Under the pieces are notes generated by a model that worked only from the letters and a program-made list of their open reading frames with translations, ran no database searches and was not told the origin of the DNA. A program made the translations under genes and the position numbers. Shown here in pieces: positions 1 to 4,872 of a stretch of DNA of 32,925 nt. This DNA is from a virus. The first letter of the stretch is position 1, and every line of letters begins with the position of its first letter. Location of the stretch: IMG/VR virus record IMGVR_UViG_3300038701_000746, positions 1 to 32,925 of that record. One strand, written 5' to 3'.

Positions 1-428
1 ACAGTTAAATCATTTAACTGGTTCTGGTTAAATTCTTTTACTAGTAAAGTTTCTTTACTACCTTTTCCCTTGTTAATATTACGATGAATTAATCCGTCGA
101 TGTCGATGTTTGTGCCAATTGACCATGCCTGCCCTTTATTACCTGCTTTACCGATTTTCACCAGCAAACGGTACTGAACCAGCTGGTCTAATGCGCTTGT
201 GATTGTCGGACGTGACAGACCAACGCCACCGAATCGACTAAATCCATCCTCAAACATCGACAGACTGATGTTGGCATACCCACGCTCGACTTTGTCCTGC
301 CACCCGTAAATGTGACGAACAGCGAACATGTACACCTTGTATTCGCTACCTGTCAACAGGTGCATCAAATCATCAACCACGAAATTACCAGTCTGAAACC
401 AACCGGGTACTACGTCAAACTTTGCCAT
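1..428 (-). CDS. Replication initiator, N-terminal part (lambda O-like winged helix; continues at the right end)
   Basis: The ATG at 428 follows a GGAGG ribosome site. The frame stays open to base 1 and continues in the same frame at the right end, giving about 316 residues over the join. Residues ~15-105 look like the N-terminal winged-helix domain of phage replication protein O: a segment beginning LLTGSEYKVYMFAVRHIYGW, then GLSRPTITSALDQLVQYRLL as recognition helix and wing. Such proteins bind iterons at the origin and recruit the helicase. The DnaB gene follows at once, which supports this role. The leader (429-621) carries a candidate antisense RNA. I see no separate helicase loader, so the C-terminal half may do that job. 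The family call is by motif, not by search. Confidence 0.8.
   Translation of the reverse strand, partial: MAKFDVVPGWFQTGNFVVDDLMHLLTGSEYKVYMFAVRHIYGWQDKVERGYANISLSMFEDGFSRFGGVGLSRPTITSALDQLVQYRLLVKIGKAGNKGQAWSIGTNIDIDGLIHRNINKGKGSKETLLVKEFNQNQLNDLT
2..126. repeat. Left copy of the 125-bp terminal direct repeat
   Basis: Bases 2-126 are identical to 32800-32924; the flanking bases (1 against 32799, 127 against 32925) differ. The repeat lies inside the initiator gene, whose frame is open through both copies. The simplest reading is an assembly overlap of a circular or circularly permuted genome, with the outermost base at each end unreliable, rather than a biological terminal repeat. Confidence 0.93.
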
Positions 429-468
429 TGTTACCTCCAAGTAACTAGTGGAATTATTGTACCGCGTC

Positions 469-496
469 TTGTTACGTCGAAGGAGTGTGCTATAAT
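469..496 (+). promoter_or_regulatory. Plus-strand extended -10 promoter
   Basis: TTGTTA (469-474), a 16-base spacer and TATAAT (491-496) preceded by TGC, giving the extended -10 form TGnTATAAT. It points right, opposite to all genes, and would start RNA near 503. On the minus strand this is the initiator leader. Confidence 0.6.
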
Positions 497-502
497 AGGA
501 GC

Positions 503-575
503 TGAAATCAAATACGTTTATTTCCTTTTTTTGCTCCTGTTGTCTCCTACCTCCTGAGACGCGGGGCTTTTTTTT
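503..575 (+). ncRNA. Candidate antisense RNA 1, opposite the initiator leader
   Basis: The predicted transcript starts with a hairpin GAAATcAAA/TTTATTTC around TACG (504-524). It ends in an intrinsic terminator: GCTCC (533-537) pairs with GGGGC (563-567, one T-G pair), enclosing GTCTC/GAGAC (542-546, 556-560), followed by eight T (568-575). The apical loop shows CTACCTCCT, complementary to Shine-Dalgarno sequences. No ORF follows it. It lies wholly within the leader of the initiator gene on the other strand, the arrangement of plasmid copy-number antisense RNAs. Its existence is inferred from promoter and terminator only. Confidence 0.5.
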
Positions 576-621
576 ATGCCCTGACAACGATTCTACCCCA
601 TCATCAGGTAATGTGCCAGAC

Positions 622-819
622 TCATTCAGCGTTCAATGCGTCATCGAGTTCATCACGTCGGATGCACAGGTCAATGATTTCACTGTACAGCGCATCCATC
701 ATCGCCTCGCACTCACGTCCGCTGTAGCCTAGTTTGCTACGGATTTTCCATCGCACAATGTCATCTTCAACACGTTTAATTTCATCTCGAATCGCGTCTA
801 TGTCGTGCCAAAAATTCAT
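622..819 (-). CDS. Small coiled-coil protein, paralogue of the 1924-2118 product
   Basis: This 65-residue ORF has its ATG overlapping the TGA of the gene before it (ATGA), so it is translationally coupled. It is helical and charged, with heptad-like spacing (IDAIRDEIKRVEDDIVRWK), and resembles the 64-residue product at 1924-2118 ([19 protein letters not shown]), with a similar C-terminal stretch of L/I-rich helix ending in a RD pair. The two are probably duplicates. I recognise no family; an oligomerisation or adaptor role near the initiator is only a guess. After its stop come 193 bases of leader before the initiator. Confidence 0.75.
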   Translation of the reverse strand: MNFWHDIDAIRDEIKRVEDDIVRWKIRSKLGYSGRECEAMMDALYSEIIDLCIRRDELDDALNAE

Positions 820-1124
820 CGTGTTTTCAGTCCTTCCATGTCTGGTGATGCGTTTACGCCGTATTCTGTGCCATCTCGTGTCATGTTGCGTTCGTTGATG
901 ACATTGTACTGGATCAACGCCGTCAGTGCAGTCAATGCACGCTGTCCATCCAACCCGGTTGCGTCCATCATCTGCGTCGGTGTCAGTGTTGCCAAATAGG
1001 TGTCGCCGTCGAATGCCATCCGCGCGATGTACAGAAATAGTTTCGTTTCGTCACCTGTCAAATACGTCGCAATTTCGTCAATGAAATGCGTCAGCACATC
1101 GCTCAATATAACGTCTGATTTCAT
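816..1124 (-). CDS. Stand-alone winged-helix protein resembling the initiator N-terminus
   Basis: The 102-residue product has YLTGDETKLFLYIARMAFDG followed by LTPTQMMDATGLDGQRALTALTALIQYNVI. This matches the pattern of the initiator's DNA-binding domain (LTGSEYKVYMFAVRHIYG ... GLSRPTITSALDQLVQYRLL) but lacks the linker and C-terminal domain. It could be a competitor or autoregulator at the initiator's binding sites, or a transcription regulator. AGGAG lies 8 bases before the ATG. Its 239-base upstream region is highly structured and holds a candidate antisense RNA, like the initiator leader. The relation to the initiator is seen by eye and should be tested by profile comparison. Confidence 0.78.
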   Translation of the reverse strand: MKSDVILSDVLTHFIDEIATYLTGDETKLFLYIARMAFDGDTYLATLTPTQMMDATGLDGQRALTALTALIQYNVINERNMTRDGTEYGVNASPDMEGLKTR

Positions 1125-1143
1125 AGAATTTTCTCCTGTCGTA

Positions 1144-1152
1144 TGGTATAAT
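1144..1152 (+). promoter_or_regulatory. Plus-strand extended -10 promoter
   Basis: TGGTATAAT fits the extended -10 form TGnTATAAT; at 17 bases spacing the -35 (TAGAAT) is poor. It points right, away from the 816-1124 gene, and would start RNA near 1159, exactly at a 5' hairpin. Confidence 0.5.
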
Positions 1153-1158
1153 CATTCT

Positions 1159-1232
1159 AGCATAATCGATGCTGCTTCTCCTCCTCAGAGAACACACAGA
1201 GACCTCGTCACACGGCGGGGTTTTTGTTTTTT
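1159..1232 (+). ncRNA. Candidate antisense RNA 2, opposite the leader of the winged-helix paralogue
   Basis: The predicted RNA begins with hairpin AGCAT/ATGCT (1159-1173), continues with TTCTC/GAGAA (1176-1192) whose loop CTCCTCA is complementary to Shine-Dalgarno sequences, and ends in terminator ACCTCG/CGGGGT (1202-1207, 1216-1221) followed by TTTTGTTTTTT. It has the same plan as candidate RNA 1: 5' stem, anti-SD loop, GC terminator, no ORF. The segment CTCCTCAGA can pair with TCTGAGGAG in the leaders at 3274-3289, 7124-7137 and 30903-30916. Expression is inferred. Confidence 0.48.
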
Positions 1233-1234
1233 AA

Positions 1235-1274
1235 ACACAAACGGACTCGTCATCATGATTGAGTCCGTTTGTGT
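1235..1274. other. Long perfect hairpin in the 1125-1363 intergenic region
   Basis: A 14-bp perfect stem ACACAAACGGACTC/GAGTCCGTTTGTGT (1235-1248, 1261-1274) closes a 12-base loop. Neither strand has a T-run directly after the stem, so it is not a standard terminator. In minus-strand RNA it sits in the long leader before the 816-1124 gene, between the Dcd-end promoter and the SD. Confidence 0.7.
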
Positions 1275-1337
1275 GTCGCAGTCATAGCCCCGGTATAATT
1301 TACAAAAATAAACTACATACCATGACGCGCATGGCAG

Positions 1338-1346
1338 ATTATAGCA
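1338..1346 (-). promoter_or_regulatory. Minus-strand extended -10 promoter just after dcd
   Basis: On the minus strand TGC-TATAAT lies 20 bases after the dcd stop; there is no good -35. It would give a ~205-base structured leader to the 816-1124 gene and then the initiator operon. Confidence 0.45.
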
Positions 1347-1363
1347 CAGGCTCGCCTGCAATG

Positions 1364-1915
1364 CTACATACGTGGTGGCACAACACCGAACTGGTTCTGG
1401 TATTTGCCACGCTTGTCAGCATATGACTGTTCGCACGTCTCATCTGCCTCGAAGAACAACACCTGCGCCAGTCCTTCATTGGCGTATACCTTCGCTGGTA
1501 GTGGCGTGGTGTTGCTGATTTCCAGTGTCACATAACCCTGCCATTCTGGCTCGAATGGTGTCACATTCACAATCAATCCACAGCGTGCATAGGTGGACTT
1601 TCCGACGCAAATTGTCAGAACATTACGTGGAATGCGAAAATACTCAACAGAGCGTGCCAATGCAAACGAATTGGGCGGTATAATGCACACGTCGCCCTTG
1701 AAGTCAACAAACGAATCCTGTGCAAAGTTTTTTGGGTCAACAATCGCAGAATGTACATTGGTGAAAATCTTAAATTCATCAGCAACCCGCAAGTCATAGC
1801 CGTATGATGACACGCCATAGCTGATGACGCGATCACGTACCTGCGACTGCTCAAACGGTTTAATCATGCCACGATGTGCCATTTTACGAATCCAGCCGTC
1901 ATGTTTTAATCCCAT
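1364..1915 (-). CDS. dcd: dCTP deaminase
   Basis: The product (183 aa) deaminates dCTP to dUTP, feeding thymidylate synthesis; in bifunctional relatives it goes on to dUMP. Visible family motifs: SSYGYDLRV (~36-44), [16 protein letters not shown] (~105-120) with Ser107 and Arg111, [11 protein letters not shown] (~125-135) with the likely catalytic Glu132, [12 protein letters not shown] (~144-155), and a C-terminal [11 protein letters not shown] lid. The length is usual for Dcd. The partner ThyX is encoded at 3454-4152, so the phage carries a dCTP-to-dTMP route and may maintain its own dTTP supply. The SD AGGTGAGG lies just before the ATG, 8 bases after the preceding stop. Confidence 0.95.
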   Translation of the reverse strand: MGLKHDGWIRKMAHRGMIKPFEQSQVRDRVISYGVSSYGYDLRVADEFKIFTNVHSAIVDPKNFAQDSFVDFKGDVCIIPPNSFALARSVEYFRIPRNVLTICVGKSTYARCGLIVNVTPFEPEWQGYVTLEISNTTPLPAKVYANEGLAQVLFFEADETCEQSYADKRGKYQNQFGVVPPRM

Positions 1916-1923
1916 AGCCTCAC

Positions 1924-2118
1924 CTACCCTGCCATCATCGCGTCACGTTGTTTGCGCAACCCGTCCAGTTCGTTGTGTAGCAGTGCCAGTATGTTGACAC
2001 AGTCCATTGTGTTGTACAGCGTAAACATCAGCTGGCTAGATTCTAGGTGGCGTTTCCACTTCTGGATGTCATGCTCAACTTCTTTGATGGCGTTTTCAAT
2101 TCCTGTGATGTCATTCAT
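1924..2118 (-). CDS. Small coiled-coil protein, paralogue of the 622-819 product
   Basis: This 64-residue product is helical, with [19 protein letters not shown] near the N-terminus and [16 protein letters not shown] at the C-terminus, aligning with the 65-residue product at 622-819. It lies directly before dcd. The leader has GAGGAG inside a weak hairpin and, further up, an 18-bp palindrome. Function unknown; membership of a two-member family in this genome is the main thing to say. Confidence 0.75.
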   Translation of the reverse strand: MNDITGIENAIKEVEHDIQKWKRHLESSQLMFTLYNTMDCVNILALLHNELDGLRKQRDAMMAG

Positions 2119-2125
2119 TTTGTCA

Positions 2126-2140
2126 ATTTCTCCTCAAAAT
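2126..2140 (-). promoter_or_regulatory. SD-in-loop hairpin before the 1924-2118 gene (weak member)
   Basis: On the minus strand ATTTT-GAGGA-GAAAT forms four A-T pairs and a T-G pair around the GAGGA Shine-Dalgarno core. It is the weakest of four such hairpins (see 3274-3289). Confidence 0.4.
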
Positions 2141-2155
2141 CCGTTTATTTATGTG

Positions 2156-2173
2156 GCTGTATATATATACAGC
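2156..2173. other. 18-bp AT-rich perfect palindrome
   Basis: GCTGTATATATATACAGC is a perfect palindrome between the nuclease gene and the 1924-2118 gene. On the plus strand it is followed by GGAC and six T (2178-2183), resembling a plus-strand terminator, though I see no plus-strand promoter upstream. An operator or cruciform is the other reading. Confidence 0.55.
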
Positions 2174-2188
2174 GGACTTTTTTAGCGA

Positions 2189-2464
2189 TTAACGCAATTC
2201 CGCCGCTTCCAGTGCCTCGTCAATTGTGGTGACGATGGCGATTTTGTAATTGTAGTCATCTGCCATGCTGGTGTGCAATCGTTGCTGGTACTCCGTCAAT
2301 TTGCCTGTTTTGGTTTTCACTTCCATGGGCACCCAGTAGGGCAGGTGTGGCGGTAGCACCCATAGGTCGACATTGTTTTCCTGAATGACCATGCACCCGG
2401 CGTTTCGTAGCGCGTCAATGATGTCGCGTTCGTTGGTGTCGCGTTTTCGTGCGTAGCGTGACAT
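2189..2464 (-). CDS. VRR-NUC / PD-(D/E)XK family nuclease
   Basis: The 91-residue product begins MSRYARKRDTNERDIIDALR. It shows the fold's markers in order: a Glu in the first helix, NNVDLWV with the metal-binding Asp, VPMEVKTKTGKLTEYQQ with the E-x-K pair and a following Gln, and a terminal helix. Length and motif order match stand-alone VRR-NUC domains, which act on branched or flap DNA in phage replication and recombination. The upstream neighbours are the annealing protein and a small ORF, consistent with a recombination set. An earlier in-frame ATG at 2566 would overlap the upstream gene; the 2464 start directly follows that gene's TGA and is preferred. Confidence 0.85.
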   Translation of the reverse strand: MSRYARKRDTNERDIIDALRNAGCMVIQENNVDLWVLPPHLPYWVPMEVKTKTGKLTEYQQRLHTSMADDYNYKIAIVTTIDEALEAAELR

Positions 2465-2465
2465 G

Positions 2466-2699
2466 TCATCTCCATGTGAATTTCCAGATTGTCTGGTGAC
2501 CGTCGGCATATTTTGCGATTCGTGCGACGGTAACCAGTTCCAACCATTCGGACTCGTCAAAACCATTAATGGGGCTGGAATCGGATGTGCTGGTCGTCAG
2601 TGCAATGTACATGACATCCAGATTCCAGCGTGGCAATTGTCGGAGGTATGCAATCCATGCGTCAGCGTCTGGCGTTGTTGGTGGTTGCATACCAGACAT
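2466..2699 (-). CDS. Small hypothetical protein between annealing protein and nuclease
   Basis: The frame is longer, but the part upstream of 2699 overlaps the annealing-protein gene in another frame and reads as a shadow; the first ATG clear of that gene is at 2699, one base after the upstream TAG. This gives 77 residues, starting MSGMQPPTTPDADAWIAYLR; the second Met (2690) is an alternative start. The product is acidic in its middle (GFDESEWLELVTVARIAKY) and ends in WKFTWR. I do not recognise it. Tight spacing on both sides makes it part of the recombination operon. Confidence 0.68.
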   Translation of the reverse strand: MSGMQPPTTPDADAWIAYLRQLPRWNLDVMYIALTTSTSDSSPINGFDESEWLELVTVARIAKYADGHQTIWKFTWR

Positions 2700-2700
2700 C

Positions 2701-3270
2701 CTATTCAGTTGCGATGTGAGCGTCAGCGTTCGCCAGCAACCATGCTTTGACCGCGTTGAATCCGCTCGCGACCACGTCCTCGGGGTAAAACCCGACGCGA
2801 TCACGAAGCACCGATTCGTCAGTGTATGCGGATTTAATTTGCGCATCGTTTCGGAGCGCATTCCAAATCGCCAGTTTTGCTGATGCGTTACCACCAGCTG
2901 GGCGTTGCACAGGTGTGTCTGCGAGGTAGTCGCCCTCTGACATCTCATCTAGTGCGAACTGTGTGCCAAACCCACTGTGTGCCAGTGCGCGCCCAATCGC
3001 GGCGGTTTCCGCTTTTTCAAGCTCACGCCCGTCCCAGCTGGTGCCCTTGCCACTTCGAACAGTTGCCAGTCCTGTTGCCAGAATGCGCTCATCTACGATG
3101 ATTTCACATTTGACAGCCACCACGTTGTTACCAGCTGTCACCGGAGTTGTGATGATTGCGCCATTGGGGTGTGCCTCTCTGAACCAGAGAAGGCGACCCG
3201 CGACGATCATGTAGTCGCGCCCCTTGAGTTTCGTCATGTACGGTTGTTGCATGTAGATTTTTTTGCTCAT
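2701..3270 (-). CDS. Rad52-superfamily single-strand annealing protein (Erf/Sak/DdrA-like)
   Basis: The 189-residue product has YMIVAGRLLWFREAHPNG near the N-terminus, a beta-rich stretch, then the signature LEKAETAAIGRALAHSGFGT and QFA (about residues 85-107), which I associate with phage Rad52-like annealing proteins and DdrA. The C-terminal ~60 residues form a separate helical tail (AIWNALRNDAQIKS ... FNAVKAWLLANADA). Such proteins coat ssDNA and anneal strands in phage recombination and in making concatemers. It opens an operon with its own promoter (3321-3350) and a hairpin holding its SD. The SSB gene is in the neighbouring operon. The exact subfamily needs a profile search. Confidence 0.85.
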   Translation of the reverse strand: MSKKIYMQQPYMTKLKGRDYMIVAGRLLWFREAHPNGAIITTPVTAGNNVVAVKCEIIVDERILATGLATVRSGKGTSWDGRELEKAETAAIGRALAHSGFGTQFALDEMSEGDYLADTPVQRPAGGNASAKLAIWNALRNDAQIKSAYTDESVLRDRVGFYPEDVVASGFNAVKAWLLANADAHIATE

Positions 3271-3273
3271 AGC

Positions 3274-3289
3274 AATTCTCCTCAGAATT
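3274..3289 (-). promoter_or_regulatory. SD-in-loop hairpin before the annealing-protein gene
   Basis: AATTCT-GAGG-AGAATT on the minus strand forms a perfect 6-bp stem with the SD core GAGG as a tetraloop, 4 bases before the ATG. Related hairpins precede the genes at 7119 (5 bp) and 30897 (GTTCT/AGAAC, with a paired A-T to G-C change). Confidence 0.65.
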
Positions 3290-3320
3290 ATGTGGACGTA
3301 ACCAATTGGCTACTCTCTAC

Positions 3321-3350
3321 ATTATACCATTGTTGTACAAAATGACACAA
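3321..3350 (-). promoter_or_regulatory. Promoter with TTGTACAACAAT operator core, driving the recombination operon
   Basis: Minus strand: TTGTGT, 18 bases, TATAAT. The spacer holds TTGTACAACAAT, two bases before the -10, as at the 7173-7202 promoter. CAATAG-g-CTATTG (3348-3360) lies just upstream and overlaps the -35. A shared regulator is inferred. Confidence 0.72.
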
Positions 3351-3370
3351 TAGGCTATTGCACTAATTTG

Positions 3371-3399
3371 GAAACAAAAACCGCGACACTAGGTCGCGG
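3371..3399 (-). terminator. Rho-independent terminator after thyX
   Basis: On the minus strand CCGCGAC-CTAGT-GTCGCGG forms a perfect 7-bp stem followed by TTTTTGTTT. It ends the 7119-3454 operon just before the next promoter. Confidence 0.92.
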
Positions 3400-3453
3400 C
3401 TGCAGTCATGTAATGAAACGGAGTTATTTGGATGTGGCAATTATACCACAGCG

Positions 3454-4152
3454 TCACAGTCTGTAAAGTTCAAACGCCTCTGCAGTCCATGGCAGGGCAG
3501 GTTTGAAAAAATGCTGGTAGATGGCATCGGCATACACGCGGATCTCGTGCTGTGCATCGCTAGCCATTCGCAGTCGCAGGAAGTGCATCAGGTTGTGTGC
3601 ATCCACTTTGACAACCCATGTGTAATACACGCCAAACGCTGGCAAAAACAGACGCGCCATCTCCTTTGACACACCTGCATCCAGTGCCTCGGTATATAGC
3701 GCAAAACTGTCATCATAGTGCCGTGCCAGCTCGTCAGACAGGTAATCGTTGACATCCTGTGTCACGTGTCCGTCGCTAGCCTGTTTGTTGTCTTTTGCCT
3801 GCAGTCGCCACACGTCAGGCAAATAGAAATCATTTTCCTCGAATGGCGTGTAGCGTCCAGATTGCGCATTGAAGTTCCACGTACGATGCCGTGCCCATTG
3901 CCACCATGTCACCAGTGGCGCACGAACACGGAACTTGAACTCTACCATTTCGAATGGTGATGTATGGTGATTGCGCAACAAATAGAACAGCAACTTCTTG
4001 TCCTGTTCGTCGCCTTTGCTTTCACCTAAGAAACTGACCCGCGCCGCATTCACAATGGCGAGGTCACCCGGTATGTCGGACTCAGGATGTGGCATGATGT
4101 CAACTAGTTCAATCCATCCTTTGTCGAGTACGTCAATTCGTTTACCAATCAT
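3454..4152 (-). CDS. thyX: Flavin-dependent thymidylate synthase
   Basis: The 232-residue product methylates dUMP to dTMP using FAD, NADPH and methylene-tetrahydrofolate. The ThyX signature RHR-x7-S is present as RHRTWNFNAQSGRY (Arg88-Ser98, with Arg100). NAARVSF (~35-41) and a C-terminal LRLRMASDAQHEIRVYA segment (~190-207) also fit. The length is typical. Its start overlaps the SSB stop as TAATG, so translation is coupled. With Dcd (1364-1915) it forms a pyrimidine route from dCTP to dTMP. Confidence 0.96.
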   Translation of the reverse strand: MIGKRIDVLDKGWIELVDIMPHPESDIPGDLAIVNAARVSFLGESKGDEQDKKLLFYLLRNHHTSPFEMVEFKFRVRAPLVTWWQWARHRTWNFNAQSGRYTPFEENDFYLPDVWRLQAKDNKQASDGHVTQDVNDYLSDELARHYDDSFALYTEALDAGVSKEMARLFLPAFGVYYTWVVKVDAHNLMHFLRLRMASDAQHEIRVYADAIYQHFFKPALPWTAEAFELYRL

Positions 4153-4526
4153 TAGAACGGAATGTTGCCGTCTGGTGATTGCTGATTGCCGTTGCCAGCT
4201 GGTTGCGTGTTGTTGCGTTCCAGTGGCGTGAAATCTGTGACATCAACCTGAATTGGTTGTCGTTTCGTGCCGTCATTGGCAGTGTACTCATCTTGCCACG
4301 GTGTACCGATGATCTGGCACGCCATCCCTTTTTTGAGCCGCTCATTCATGCGTTCGGCAGTTTTGCCAAACGCCGTCAGGTTGTACCATGTGGTTTTCTG
4401 ACGTTCACCCCAGCCAGTTTTCACTGCCAATGACGTTTTGGTCATCGGCGTGCCACTGCTGGTGTATTTCAATTCAGGCTCGCGCCCCAGATGGCCGACA
4501 ATGATGATTAGTGCGCTGTTTGGCAT
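4152..4526 (-). CDS. ssb: Single-stranded DNA-binding protein
   Basis: The 124-residue product has an OB fold with the SSB pattern: IIIVGHLGREPELKYTSSG, MTKTSLAVKTG, TTWYNLTAFGKTAERM, LKKGMACQIIG. It ends with a polar Q/N/G-rich linker and the tail DGNIPF, which matches the protein-docking tip DDDIPF of bacterial SSB although less acidic. It protects ssDNA in replication and probably docks host partners. It sits between a hypothetical gene and thyX, with a TAATG overlap to thyX. Confidence 0.95.
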   Translation of the reverse strand: MPNSALIIIVGHLGREPELKYTSSGTPMTKTSLAVKTGWGERQKTTWYNLTAFGKTAERMNERLKKGMACQIIGTPWQDEYTANDGTKRQPIQVDVTDFTPLERNNTQPAGNGNQQSPDGNIPF

Positions 4527-4527
4527 A

Positions 4528-4800
4528 CTATGCCTCCAATACGTGGTAAATAGGTGGAATCGTCGTTAAAACAGCCTCAATCCATTCGTACAGATCGCCG
4601 TCGACTTCGTGTCCGTCAAAACGAACATCCAGCGCGTTACCAGCGATTTTAACATTAGCATCGATGCCAAGGTTCATGTCCAGCTGGATGCGGCATTGTT
4701 CGCAGTAGTGCGTGTGCGTTGCGTTAACGTCGCAGTTCTCCATCTCACGTGCGCACAACCACGATGCTGGAATGTTGACTGCATATTGTTTGTTGCTCAT
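4528..4800 (-). CDS. Hypothetical protein preceded by a tRNA-like element
   Basis: The start at 4800 (MSNKQYAVN) is chosen over an upstream TTG because GAGGAAGGAAG lies right before it. The 90-residue product carries clustered Cys/His (NATHTHYCEQCRIQL with an earlier Cys-x8-Cys pair), suggesting a small metal site, then an alternating beta region (VKIAGNALDVRFDGHEVDG) and a C-terminal helix. I do not recognise the family. Its leader is the shorter-linker copy of the acceptor/T-arm element shared with the 5281-5637 gene, and the ~25 bases between element and ATG are also conserved, so both genes may share a control. Confidence 0.75.
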   Translation of the reverse strand: MSNKQYAVNIPASWLCAREMENCDVNATHTHYCEQCRIQLDMNLGIDANVKIAGNALDVRFDGHEVDGDLYEWIEAVLTTIPPIYHVLEA

Positions 4801-4829
4801 CGCTTCCTTCCTCAATTAATTATACACAG

Positions 4830-4872
4830 AACGTGTGGCAGGAATCGAACCTGCCAGAAACCGTTACACGTT
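4830..4872 (-). ncRNA. tRNA-like minihelix A (acceptor stem plus T-arm)
   Basis: Minus strand 5' to 3': AACGTGT (4872-4866), a 10-base linker, GGCAGG, loop TTCGATT, CCTGCC, ACACGTT (4836-4830). The 7-bp acceptor and 6-bp T-stem are perfect and the loop fits the universal tRNA T-loop consensus. D and anticodon arms are absent and no CCA is encoded. It is followed by TATAAT, 19 bases from the acceptor end in both copies or close to it, then the SD. The 5' strand overlaps the last codons of the 4864-5052 gene. Confidence 0.7.

Noticed and set aside
2-126. Biological direct terminal repeat
   Set aside because: The repeat lies inside a single ORF that continues over it, and its length suits an assembly overlap; only read evidence could revive this.
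312-557. 81-residue plus-strand ORF over the initiator leader and gene start
   Set aside because: It runs antisense to the initiator, has no SD, and its hydrophobic end is just the T-run of the antisense RNA terminator.
1292-1297. Plus-strand TATAAT as a third antisense promoter
   Set aside because: No TG extension and no -35; the run is also part of a GGTAT/ATACC inverted repeat.
2466-2948. Full 160-residue reading of the ORF before the VRR nuclease
   Set aside because: The first ~83 residues overlap the annealing-protein gene and have shadow composition; only 2466-2699 is accepted.
4830-4872. Complete tRNA gene
   Set aside because: Acceptor and T-arm pair well, but only 10 bases lie between them, so D and anticodon arms are absent; the same holds for 5670-5711.
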